Source: Ectothiorhodospiraceae bacterium
Lineage (GTDB): Bacteria > Pseudomonadota > Gammaproteobacteria > Nitrococcales > Aquisalimonadaceae
DNA length: 50,925 nt
NCBI GenBank assembly: GCA_003565775.1
Contig: PXAT01000014.1
Location: 1 to 50,925 of the forward strand
Direction: 5' to 3'
Part shown: positions 44,713 through 50,925 of the stretch, in pieces
Layout: each line of letters begins with the position of its first letter
Position numbering within the stretch: the first letter of the stretch is position 1
The notes under the pieces: model-generated
What the model was told of the DNA's origin: nothing
Seen by the model: the letters and a program-made list of their open reading frames with translations, nothing else
Database searches by the model: none
Made by a program: the position numbers and the translations under genes

Positions 44713-46770
44713 ATGACTGACATCACCGAAGCCCGTTCCGCCCGGGTTAATCCGGAGCGCCTGAGCCGGGTCTGGGAACCGCTGACCATCGGCAACACGA
44801 CGGTAAAGAACCGGATCATGATGACCGCTCAGAGCGTGCTCTACGGCGAGAATCAGCTGCTGGGCGACCGTCATGTGGAGTACTACCGGGAGCGGGCCCG
44901 CGGTGGTTGCGCGTTGTTCATCTGTGAGCAGCAGGGCGGCCATCCGATTGCCACCGGCTCGTTCCATGAAGGCTGCTCCGCGTATGACCCGCGTTCCATC
45001 CCGCAGTACGCCAAGCTGGCCGAAGCGGTTCACGAGCATGGTGGCCGTCAGTTCGTGCAGCTGTATGCACCGGGGGTGCACGACAAGGGCAACATGATCA
45101 TGGACAACTGGCACCCGCTGTGGGCGGTGTCCCGGACCACATCGGTAGTGCACAAGGAAGTGCCCTATGTCATGGAGAAGGAGGATATTGCCGAACTGGT
45201 GGACGCTTTCGCCCAGTCGGCTCTGAACGTGAAATGTTCCGGCTGCGACGGTGTCGAGCTGCATGCCGCCCACAGCTACCTGTTCGGCCAGTTCCTGAGC
45301 CCGGCCTACAACTTCCGCACCGACGAGTACGGCGGCTCGGTGGCCAACCGGGCGCGGATCCTGGTGGAGCTGGGGGATGCCATCCGCAAACGGGTGGGCA
45401 CCGATTTCACGGTGGGTGTGCGGCTTTCCTTCGACGAGTTCATGGGCGATGCGGGTATCACGCCAGAGCAGACCGAAGAAGTGCTGGAGATCCTTGCCGC
45501 CACCGGCTATTTCGACTTCTTCAACATCAGTGGTGGTGGCTATCACACGCTGCACATGGCGGTCGCGCCGATGTCGGTGAATTACGGTTTCATGCTGCCC
45601 TTCGGCAAGCGGGCCAAGGAAATCGTGGGTGATCGGGCCAGGGTGTTCATCGTCGGCCGGATCGTCGATCTGGAAATGGCGGAGGATGCGCTGGCGGACG
45701 GCTGTGCCGACATGGTCGCCATGACCCGGGCGCAGATGGCCGAGCCTCATCTGATCAAGAAGACCCGCGAAGGCCGCCAGCAGGAGATTTTCGGCTGCAT
45801 GGGTGCCAACGAGTGCGTTGCCCGCAGTTTCGAGAATCGGCCTTCCGCCTGTCTGGTGAATCCCAGCGTGGGGCGGGAGCGTCAGTGGGGCAGCGACAAA
45901 CTCAATCCTGTCTCCGAGGAGCAGCGCAAGCGCATCATTGTCGTTGGTGGCGGCCTGTCCGGCATGCACACGGCCCAGATCGCCGCGCGTCGAGGGCATC
46001 AGGTAAGCCTGTGGGAAGCCAGTGACCGCCTCGGCGGCCATCTGAATCTGTTGCAGGCACTGCCGACCCGCAAGGAATGGGCGGTTGCCATCGACAATCT
46101 GCGCCGGGCCATGCAAACCCACGGCGTCGATGTCCGGCTCAACACGACTGCTACCGTGGAAAGCCTGAACGAAGCGTCACCGGATGCCGTGGTCATCGCC
46201 ACCGGGTCGTCCTTTACAACGGACGGTTACAGCCAGTACCGGCCCGAACGGCGCTCGATTCCGGGCCATGACCAGGCCCATGTCCTGGATGTCGGGACGG
46301 CCGCGCAGCGGGCGCTGGAGGACCCGACCTCTCTCGGCCGACGGATTCTGATTGTGGATCAGACCGGCGATTACCTGCCGGTGGGGCTTGCCGAGCTTCT
46401 GGCGACGCAAGGAAAGGCCGCCGTGGAGATTCTGACGCCTTATGAGATGGTGGGCGAGGATGTCCTGCGTCGGCTGGAGTATCCGCACGTGATTCCCCGC
46501 ATTACCGGCGCCGGCGTCAAGCTGACCACGCAGATGTTCGTCGAGGCAATTGGCGAGACGCAGGTGGAACTGTATCCGGTCTGGGGTGGTGAACGGCGGA
46601 CCACGGAGGTTGATACGGTCGTGATTTCCATCAACCGGGTGCCCGATGAAGCCCTGTATCGAGCCTGTGAGGGTCAGTTTCCGCAACTGGAGCGGGTCGG
46701 CGACTGTGTCGCGCCGCGGCGGCCCGCGGCCCTGACCCACGATGCGGAGGCCCTCGGGAGGCGCCTGTGA
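44713..46770 (+). CDS. TMADH-type flavoenzyme with altered Fe-S motif
   Basis: 685 residues from the ATG at 44713 with AGGAG seven bases upstream; the frame extends 23 codons into ohr without homology. FMN barrel with His184/His187 (LHAAHSYL), cluster region C362-x2-A365-x2-C368-x11-C380, in which the second Cys is Ala, then a Rossmann module beginning VVGGGLSGMHTAQ. It is closely similar in motif detail to the 20035 protein (shared RVGTxxTVGVRLSFDEF and ISGGGYHTLHMAVAPM-like blocks) and unlike the 30249/32430 pair. The TMADH-like Cys spacing suggests the amine-dehydrogenase side of the family. It converges on the Na/Pi symporter gene with a repeat fragment between. Confidence 0.87.
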   Translation: MTDITEARSARVNPERLSRVWEPLTIGNTTVKNRIMMTAQSVLYGENQLLGDRHVEYYRERARGGCALFICEQQGGHPIATGSFHEGCSAYDPRSIPQYAKLAEAVHEHGGRQFVQLYAPGVHDKGNMIMDNWHPLWAVSRTTSVVHKEVPYVMEKEDIAELVDAFAQSALNVKCSGCDGVELHAAHSYLFGQFLSPAYNFRTDEYGGSVANRARILVELGDAIRKRVGTDFTVGVRLSFDEFMGDAGITPEQTEEVLEILAATGYFDFFNISGGGYHTLHMAVAPMSVNYGFMLPFGKRAKEIVGDRARVFIVGRIVDLEMAEDALADGCADMVAMTRAQMAEPHLIKKTREGRQQEIFGCMGANECVARSFENRPSACLVNPSVGRERQWGSDKLNPVSEEQRKRIIVVGGGLSGMHTAQIAARRGHQVSLWEASDRLGGHLNLLQALPTRKEWAVAIDNLRRAMQTHGVDVRLNTTATVESLNEASPDAVVIATGSSFTTDGYSQYRPERRSIPGHDQAHVLDVGTAAQRALEDPTSLGRRILIVDQTGDYLPVGLAELLATQGKAAVEILTPYEMVGEDVLRRLEYPHVIPRITGAGVKLTTQMFVEAIGETQVELYPVWGGERRTTEVDTVVISINRVPDEALYRACEGQFPQLERVGDCVAPRRPAALTHDAEALGRRL

Positions 46771-46794
46771 AGGCCCCGTTACTGCGGGTTGTTC

Positions 46795-46880
46795 AAGGAA
46801 ACGCTGAAATATTCCCGCGTCTGCGCCCGAGACCGGTTCTGGTCATCTGGCAAGGCGTGGTGGGCAGGTTTCCGCCGCGG
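46795..46880 (-). repeat. Decayed half copy of the palindromic repeat, reverse orientation
   Basis: AAGGAAACGCTGAAATATTC and the following CCCGCGTCTGCGCCCGAGACCG match the reverse complement of the right end of copy 2; further in, CTGGCAAGGCG matches copies 1 and 3. The left half is missing. It sits between two convergent genes, as copy 2 does. Confidence 0.65.
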
Positions 46881-46899
46881 CCCGGCTGGTACGCGGCAC

Positions 46900-48651
46900 T
46901 CAGGCGCGGCTGGCGCGCGCTTCGGCAAGGCGGAGAGCCTTGATGCGCTGGCCGGCCGCCGCCTCGTTGACGTTGAGAATGTGGTCGGCGATGCGCTCCA
47001 GACGGTTGACCATGTCCAGATAGACGACCCCGGCTCGGGGGGCATAGTATCCGCCGGCCTCGAGGCGTTCGTAATGCTGCTCCCGCAGTCTGTTGCGCAG
47101 GGCATTGACGCGCCGCTCGAGTTTGATGGAATGACTGAGATCCACGCTCTCCGGTGCCAGGCTGACGTTGTGTTCCATGTCCAGGAGAGCCTCCTGGACG
47201 GCGGCGAACATCTGACCGACCTCTTCCAGAGCATCCTCCGGCACGGCCACGTTTGCCGTGCGCAGTCGCTCGACGAGCTTGGCGATCTGGTAATAGATGT
47301 CGGCGATGCGTTCAAGGTCATTGGTCATCGTCTGCATGAACCGGATGCGGCTGGTGACGGACGAATCCAGGCTAGCGGACTCCGCAATGCGCACGAGGTA
47401 GTCGGAGATCTCGAGTTCCAGGATATCCGTCAGTTCCTCCTTCTTGTGTACCGACTCTATACGGTCGGCGACCTTCGCATCCGCGTTGAGTACCAGGGAG
47501 CGAACCTCTTCATGCATCTCTCGAATCACTCCGGCGAAGGCCTGCATTTCCTTCTGGCTCTGTTCCAGAGACAGTGACGGCGACGACATCAGCCCCGTAC
47601 TGATGTAACGCAGGTGAAACTCGCTCGCGGTGCCTTCGCGGTCGGGTTGCAGATATTCGACAAGCCGCACCAGACGCGGCACGAACGCGAACAGCAGAAT
47701 GACGTTCAGGATATTGAATGCCGAGTGGAACAGCGACAGCGCGAGCGTCGCGTTCGGGCGCGCTGCCGGGTCGTCACTGAAGACAGACATCGGCGTGGCC
47801 GAGAATTGCTGCACCACCCAGTCCACCATGTGCAGGAACGGGAAGATCAGCGCCAGCATCCAGAGGACGCCGAAGACGTTGAACAGGAAATGGAAACGCG
47901 CCGCCCGCTTGGCGTGCACGTTACCGACGATGGCTGCCAGATTCGCGGTGACCGTGGTGCCGACGTTCTCACCCAGTATCATCGCCGCGGCGATGGGAAA
48001 GGAGACCCAGCCCTGGAACAGCATCACCAGAGTGATCGCCGTCGCCGCCGAGGACGACTGCGTTACCAGCGTCAGCAGCGTGCCGACAACGACGAACAGC
48101 AGCAGGGACAGATAGCCGTAGTCCGTGAACCCGTCGAGGAAGGAGAGAATCGCCGGGTTGTCGCTGATCTCCGGCACCGAGCCCTTGATGAAATCGAGCC
48201 CGACGAAAAGGATCCCGAAGCCGACGACGGCCTCGGCGACGCTGCGCAGGCGAACATTGCGCGCGAACAGGAAGGGGAAGAACAGGCCGATGCCGGCGAC
48301 CGCCACCGGGGTGATCTGGAACTTGAACCCGAACAGCGACACCATCCAGGCGGTGAGCGTGGTGCCGATGTTGGCGCCCATGATCACGCCGGTGGATTGT
48401 ACGAATGTGAGCAGCCCGGCGTTGACGAAGCTGACCACCATCACCGTGGTGGTGGTCGAGGACTGGGTCACCGCCGTGGCGGCGAACCCCGTCAGCACAC
48501 CCGTAAACCGGGTTCGGGTCATGCCGCCGAGAATCGCGCGCAAACCATCCCCGGCGACCCGCTGCAGGCCGTCGCTGAAAATCTTCATGCCGAAGATGAA
48601 AATGCCGAGCGAACCCAGCAACTGCAGGAAGTCGAAAAGGGTATAGGTCAT
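46900..48651 (-). CDS. Na+/phosphate symporter, NptA/YjbB type with PhoU-like tail
   Basis: 583 residues. Two inverted Na/Pi-cotransporter repeats carry the QSS signatures: TQSSTTTTV at 62-70 and TQSSSAATA at 197-205, each followed by the family's Gly/Asn-rich helix (MGANIGTTLTAW, ILGENVGTTVTAN). About 8-9 membrane segments precede a C-terminal PhoU-like helical domain (about 340-560). It should import phosphate, or export it as reported for YjbB, at the inner membrane. It is not linked by function to the catabolic genes. A loose Pho-box-like sequence lies upstream (48735-48754) but is not convincing. Confidence 0.9.
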   Translation of the reverse strand: MTYTLFDFLQLLGSLGIFIFGMKIFSDGLQRVAGDGLRAILGGMTRTRFTGVLTGFAATAVTQSSTTTTVMVVSFVNAGLLTFVQSTGVIMGANIGTTLTAWMVSLFGFKFQITPVAVAGIGLFFPFLFARNVRLRSVAEAVVGFGILFVGLDFIKGSVPEISDNPAILSFLDGFTDYGYLSLLLFVVVGTLLTLVTQSSSAATAITLVMLFQGWVSFPIAAAMILGENVGTTVTANLAAIVGNVHAKRAARFHFLFNVFGVLWMLALIFPFLHMVDWVVQQFSATPMSVFSDDPAARPNATLALSLFHSAFNILNVILLFAFVPRLVRLVEYLQPDREGTASEFHLRYISTGLMSSPSLSLEQSQKEMQAFAGVIREMHEEVRSLVLNADAKVADRIESVHKKEELTDILELEISDYLVRIAESASLDSSVTSRIRFMQTMTNDLERIADIYYQIAKLVERLRTANVAVPEDALEEVGQMFAAVQEALLDMEHNVSLAPESVDLSHSIKLERRVNALRNRLREQHYERLEAGGYYAPRAGVVYLDMVNRLERIADHILNVNEAAAGQRIKALRLAEARASRA

Positions 48652-48847
48652 GGACTGCCCTGTGCCACTGGCCTGAACCCGGGGCAGGCCGAGCCGACCG
48701 CGTCTACCCGCCCGAATCCTGCATCATCCCCGAAATGTCACGCAACCGTAACAGATGCGCCGGACCGCTGGCAGACCACGGACGTCAATCGAGCTGCGCC
48801 TGTGACGGCGGCGCGTTTTCGCGAACGCGACATTAACAGGAGGTTCG
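48652..48847. other. Upstream region of the phosphate symporter
   Basis: No gene. G/C-rich, with the weak Pho-box-like CTGTTAC-N4-GCGTGAC on the minus strand (48735-48754). A strong AGGAGG ribosome site at 48837-48842 belongs to the short frame that follows on the plus strand. Confidence 0.4.
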
Positions 48848-49006
48848 ATGAAAATGGCGGCCGTCATCAACGCTTTTGCGGTTCATTGTCCGGTGCCTTG
48901 TCCGGACAATGAACCCGGCGTCGGGCCTGCCGGCAATTCGCGAAGATCGCAAACTGGCGCCCATGAGCGCGTCCTATGCCGGCGGAGGCGTACCTTCAGC
49001 GTTTGA
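48848..49006 (+). pseudogene. Possible 5' stub of a dehydrogenase gene
   Basis: A 52-codon frame starts at an ATG five bases after a perfect AGGAGG. Its first residues, MKMAAVINAFAV, resemble the start of zinc-type alcohol dehydrogenases (MKAAV-x-x-F); after about residue 12 the sequence becomes Arg-rich and without family resemblance, and it runs antisense into the triple-RidA gene. The change falls at a 14-bp hairpin (48880-48915). The simplest reading is a gene truncated by insertion or recombination. It could also be a genuine small peptide. Confidence 0.3.
48880..48915. repeat. Perfect 14-bp inverted repeat, 8-nt loop
   Basis: GGTTCATTGTCCGG (48880-48893) and CCGGACAATGAACC (48902-48915). 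It lies 58 bases beyond the stop of the triple-RidA gene, on its downstream side, but neither strand has a T-run after it, so it is a weak terminator candidate. Its place at the end of the dehydrogenase-like similarity suggests a junction or an operator. Confidence 0.6.
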
Positions 49007-50242
49007 TACGATTGCGTCGATCTGGATCAAGGCATCCATAGGTAAAGCAGAGACGCCTACGACTCTTCGCGCAGGGGTGGCGTCGGGAAAGAAGCCCTTG
49101 TACACCTCGTTTACGGCTTCGATGGCTGAGATATCCTTGATGAAGATATTCACCTTGACCACGTCCTCCATGACATGACCGATGCTATCGACGATTTCCC
49201 TGATGTTCTTCAGGCATTGTTCGGTTTGTTCCTTTACGCCGCCGGCCACAATTTCTCCCGACTTCGGATCCATGGGTAGCTGGGCCGATAGATTGTTGTA
49301 ATGAGAAAAAACCACCGTCTGTGTGGACATGGGACATAACGGCGCGCGTTCGGTATTGCTCGCTTCCACAATGAGTCCGTGTCTATCCTCCACAGCCTGG
49401 GGAGGCGTGCCGTCTCCGTGCGATACTACTGCTTCAATCTGCACCAACGCATGCATGGGCAAAGCGGCAACTTCGATTACGGTTCTTGCCGGAACATATG
49501 CTGCGGCTCTGGCGATGGCGGAATCCGGGAAGAACCGCCTGTATACCTCGTTTACCACCTCGATATCAGCGATGTTCTTGAGAAACAAATTGATTTTGAC
49601 AATATCGTCAAAAGGAACATCGATGCTTTCCAGGATTGCCTTGATATTTTTCAGGCACTGCGCGGTCTGCTCTCTTATGCCACCAGCAACCAGTTGACCG
49701 GATTTCGGATCGATCGGTAACTGAGCCGAAAGATTGTTGTAATGTGAGAATGCCACGGTCTGCGTCGACAACGGATCCATTGGCGCATTAACGGTGTTGT
49801 TCGCAAGCCTGATGAGGTCACCCGGCTGCGGTGCGTTCGGAATCGTGCCGACACCGTTAGAGAGAAGTGCTTCAACTTGCACCAGGGCATCCAAGGGTAA
49901 AGCGGCAACGGCAACAACCGTTCGCGTCGGCAAATAGCTGGTGAAGAAGGTCCTGTACACTTCGTCTACCGTGTCAACATCGTCAATGTTTTTGACGAAC
50001 ACGGTTATTCTGACGACGTCAGTCATTCGATGCTCGATGCTTTCCGCGATCGCCTTGATATTTTCAAAGCACTGAGCAGCCTGCTCTCTTACCCCACCAG
50101 CAACCAATTGACCGGATTTCGGGTCGATCGGCAACTGAGCCGAAAGGTTGTTGTAATGAGAAAAAGCGACTGTTTGTGCGCATAAGGGGTTTATGGGTGC
50201 CTGGTCCGTGTTTCTTGCTAATACCGCGTTATCGTTGCTCAT
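48974..50242 (-). CDS. Protein of three tandem RidA domains
   Basis: 422 residues from the ATG at 50242; the frame extends 48 codons upstream without homology. Three RidA/YjgF domains lie in series: about 1-135, 140-280 and 285-422. Each has the QTVAFSHYNNLSAQLPIDPKSG-like opening (Met for Ile in the third) and a V-A-A-L-P-type closing strand. The Arg that binds the substrate carboxylate in RidA is kept in all three (Arg107 in LPTRT, Arg253 in VPART, Arg392 in TPARR); the late Glu is Glu, Glu and Asp. RidA normally forms a trimer of single-domain chains, so this may be a covalent trimer that hydrolyses reactive enamines/imines. Base composition is visibly less G/C-rich than its surroundings, which suggests transfer. 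Confidence 0.9.
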   Translation of the reverse strand: MSNDNAVLARNTDQAPINPLCAQTVAFSHYNNLSAQLPIDPKSGQLVAGGVREQAAQCFENIKAIAESIEHRMTDVVRITVFVKNIDDVDTVDEVYRTFFTSYLPTRTVVAVAALPLDALVQVEALLSNGVGTIPNAPQPGDLIRLANNTVNAPMDPLSTQTVAFSHYNNLSAQLPIDPKSGQLVAGGIREQTAQCLKNIKAILESIDVPFDDIVKINLFLKNIADIEVVNEVYRRFFPDSAIARAAAYVPARTVIEVAALPMHALVQIEAVVSHGDGTPPQAVEDRHGLIVEASNTERAPLCPMSTQTVVFSHYNNLSAQLPMDPKSGEIVAGGVKEQTEQCLKNIREIVDSIGHVMEDVVKVNIFIKDISAIEAVNEVYKGFFPDATPARRVVGVSALPMDALIQIDAIVSNAEGTPPPA

Positions 50243-50667
50243 GTTAATGCCCTCTATCGCTGTATCCGTCAGCTCGATGGCTCGACATCGATCTCCTGAT
50301 CCTGGTCGGAGTGTAGTCTTTCGGCGGTGAGCTCGCCGATTGCCCCGGCGAATGTGAGGTCTCACTCCCGCTGAAACCCGAGGCAAAACGGTTGCAATGA
50401 CTTGGAGCGATTTGTCTCACAAGCCTTGAGCGGCTGTCTCACGAAAGGTGGAATTCTCTCGGGGCAATCTCGTGAATGCTGAAATCTGCAAGTAGTCATT
50501 AAGCCGCCCGAGGCAGGGCAACCGGTCGAAACAGGCGTTTCATCAGCCTCCGGCCTCTCGCGCCTCAAGCGAGATGGCAAGCATGGACATGACATGTCCC
50601 GCTGCCTGGTCGCCGGTTGACCCAAGAAAACGTGGCTATCGTGAGCAAGGCTGCCAAGGCCGCTTAA
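50243..50667. other. Upstream region of the triple-RidA gene
   Basis: 425 bases without a convincing gene; an 87-codon antisense frame has no recognisable domain. Composition is mixed. It holds the repeated TGTCTCAC words described separately. No sigma-54 core was found, which sets this gene apart from the regulon to its left. Confidence 0.45.
50358..50442. promoter_or_regulatory. Repeated (G/T)GTCTCAC words upstream of the triple-RidA gene
   Basis: GGTCTCAC at 50358-50365 (part of the palindrome GTGAGGTCTCAC) and TGTCTCAC at 50413-50420 and 50435-50442. The last two are 22 bases apart, close to two helical turns. They lie 115-200 bases before the start codon and could bind a regulator; no known regulator site is recognised. 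Confidence 0.35.
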
Positions 50668-50925
50668 GGAGACGCTGATTTATTCGCACGTTCGCGTTGG
50701 CATCGCATTTTCTCCGAGGCAAGGCGCGCTGCGCAGCGCCGCAGTCACTCTGCGGTCAAGCAGCGCAAAACAGCAATCGGGGGAAATGCGACGCCAACCC
50801 CTTCGGGCTCGGCCGATTTTGGCCCCTGGCGGTGTTGCGTCGCCAGCCCGGTAGCGACGGCTACCGAACCGGCACCGCGCCTTGCCAGGCTGCCAAAATC
50901 GACTCGAGCGCGAACGCGGGAATAA
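50668..50925 (+). repeat. 260-bp palindromic MITE-like repeat, copy 3 (cut by window end)
   Basis: Begins GGAGACGCTGATTTATTC exactly like copy 1 and follows it along its whole length with scattered substitutions and small indels. It ends in GGGAATAA at the window edge, about 13 bases short of the right terminus. The inner hairpin CGGTAGC/GCTACCG is perfect here but one base off in copy 1. Same orientation as copies 1 and 2. Confidence 0.8.

Noticed and set aside
48735-48754. Pho box upstream of the phosphate symporter
   Set aside because: The first half, CTGTTAC, is acceptable, but the second, GCGTGAC, matches the CTGTCAT repeat poorly.
49250-50160. Spaced near-identical repeats that could suggest a CRISPR-like or tandem array
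   Set aside because: They are about 410-440 bases apart, in frame, and encode the conserved openings of three RidA domains.

Overview
The window looks like a catabolic island from a high-GC gammaproteobacterium. The acyl-CoA dehydrogenase is the long, membrane-anchored E. coli FadE type, the LeuC and LeuD homologues are closest in motif and length to the enterobacterial form, and codon use is strongly G/C at third positions. I cannot name the genus; a Chromatiales/Ectothiorhodospira-like or Halomonas-like organism is a guess. No rRNA, tRNA, CRISPR array, transposase or phage gene was seen.

Layout. 1-269: a roughly 260 bp palindromic repeat that returns at 19773-20035, at 50668 to the window edge, and as a decayed half copy at 46795-46880. 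298-633: a DUF1330 protein. 1099-9571: an operon with a family III CoA-transferase, an HMG-CoA-lyase-like aldolase, a YCF48-type propeller, an RND/MMPL exporter and the outer-membrane/periplasmic pair DUF1302-DUF1329, closed by a strong terminator. 9815-18755: hydantoinase/oxoprolinase A and B, an isochorismatase-type amidase, a PrpB/dimethylmalate-lyase-type lyase, a DMT permease, LeuC- and LeuD-like hydro-lyase subunits and a VOC protein. 18939-25339: an alpha/beta-fold protein, a TMADH-type flavoenzyme, a quinone-oxidoreductase-type MDR and a PrpR-type sigma-54 activator. 25399-29608 (minus): SDR, class IV aminotransferase, SDR, RidA-like protein, SnoaL-like protein and Asp/Glu/hydantoin-racemase-like protein. 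29984-34562 (minus): two more flavoenzymes and a tiny Tat-signal protein. 35012-46770: a second alpha/beta-fold protein, a small helical protein, a methyltransferase, an FAD-linked oxidase, a FadN-like fusion, FadE, an Ohr-type peroxidase and a fourth flavoenzyme. 46900-50242 (minus): a Na/Pi symporter and a protein made of three fused RidA domains.

How it works together. Eight transcription units start from sequences with exact sigma-54 geometry (GG-N10-GC), and the only regulator in the window is a sigma-54 activator with a PrpR-type sensor domain, itself behind one of these promoters. The simplest reading is one effector-responsive regulon. The 9815-18755 genes can be read as a pathway that opens a cyclic imide or hydantoin (HyuAB), removes the amide (isochorismatase-type amidase), hydrates the resulting alkyl-maleate (LeuCD-like) and splits the alkyl-malate into a 2-oxoacid and a short acid (PrpB-like lyase). 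CoA-transferase, FadE and FadN-like proteins would take up the acids, and the envelope module and flavoenzymes would handle a hydrophobic or N-containing parent compound. This substrate assignment is inference; the gene families and promoters are seen directly.
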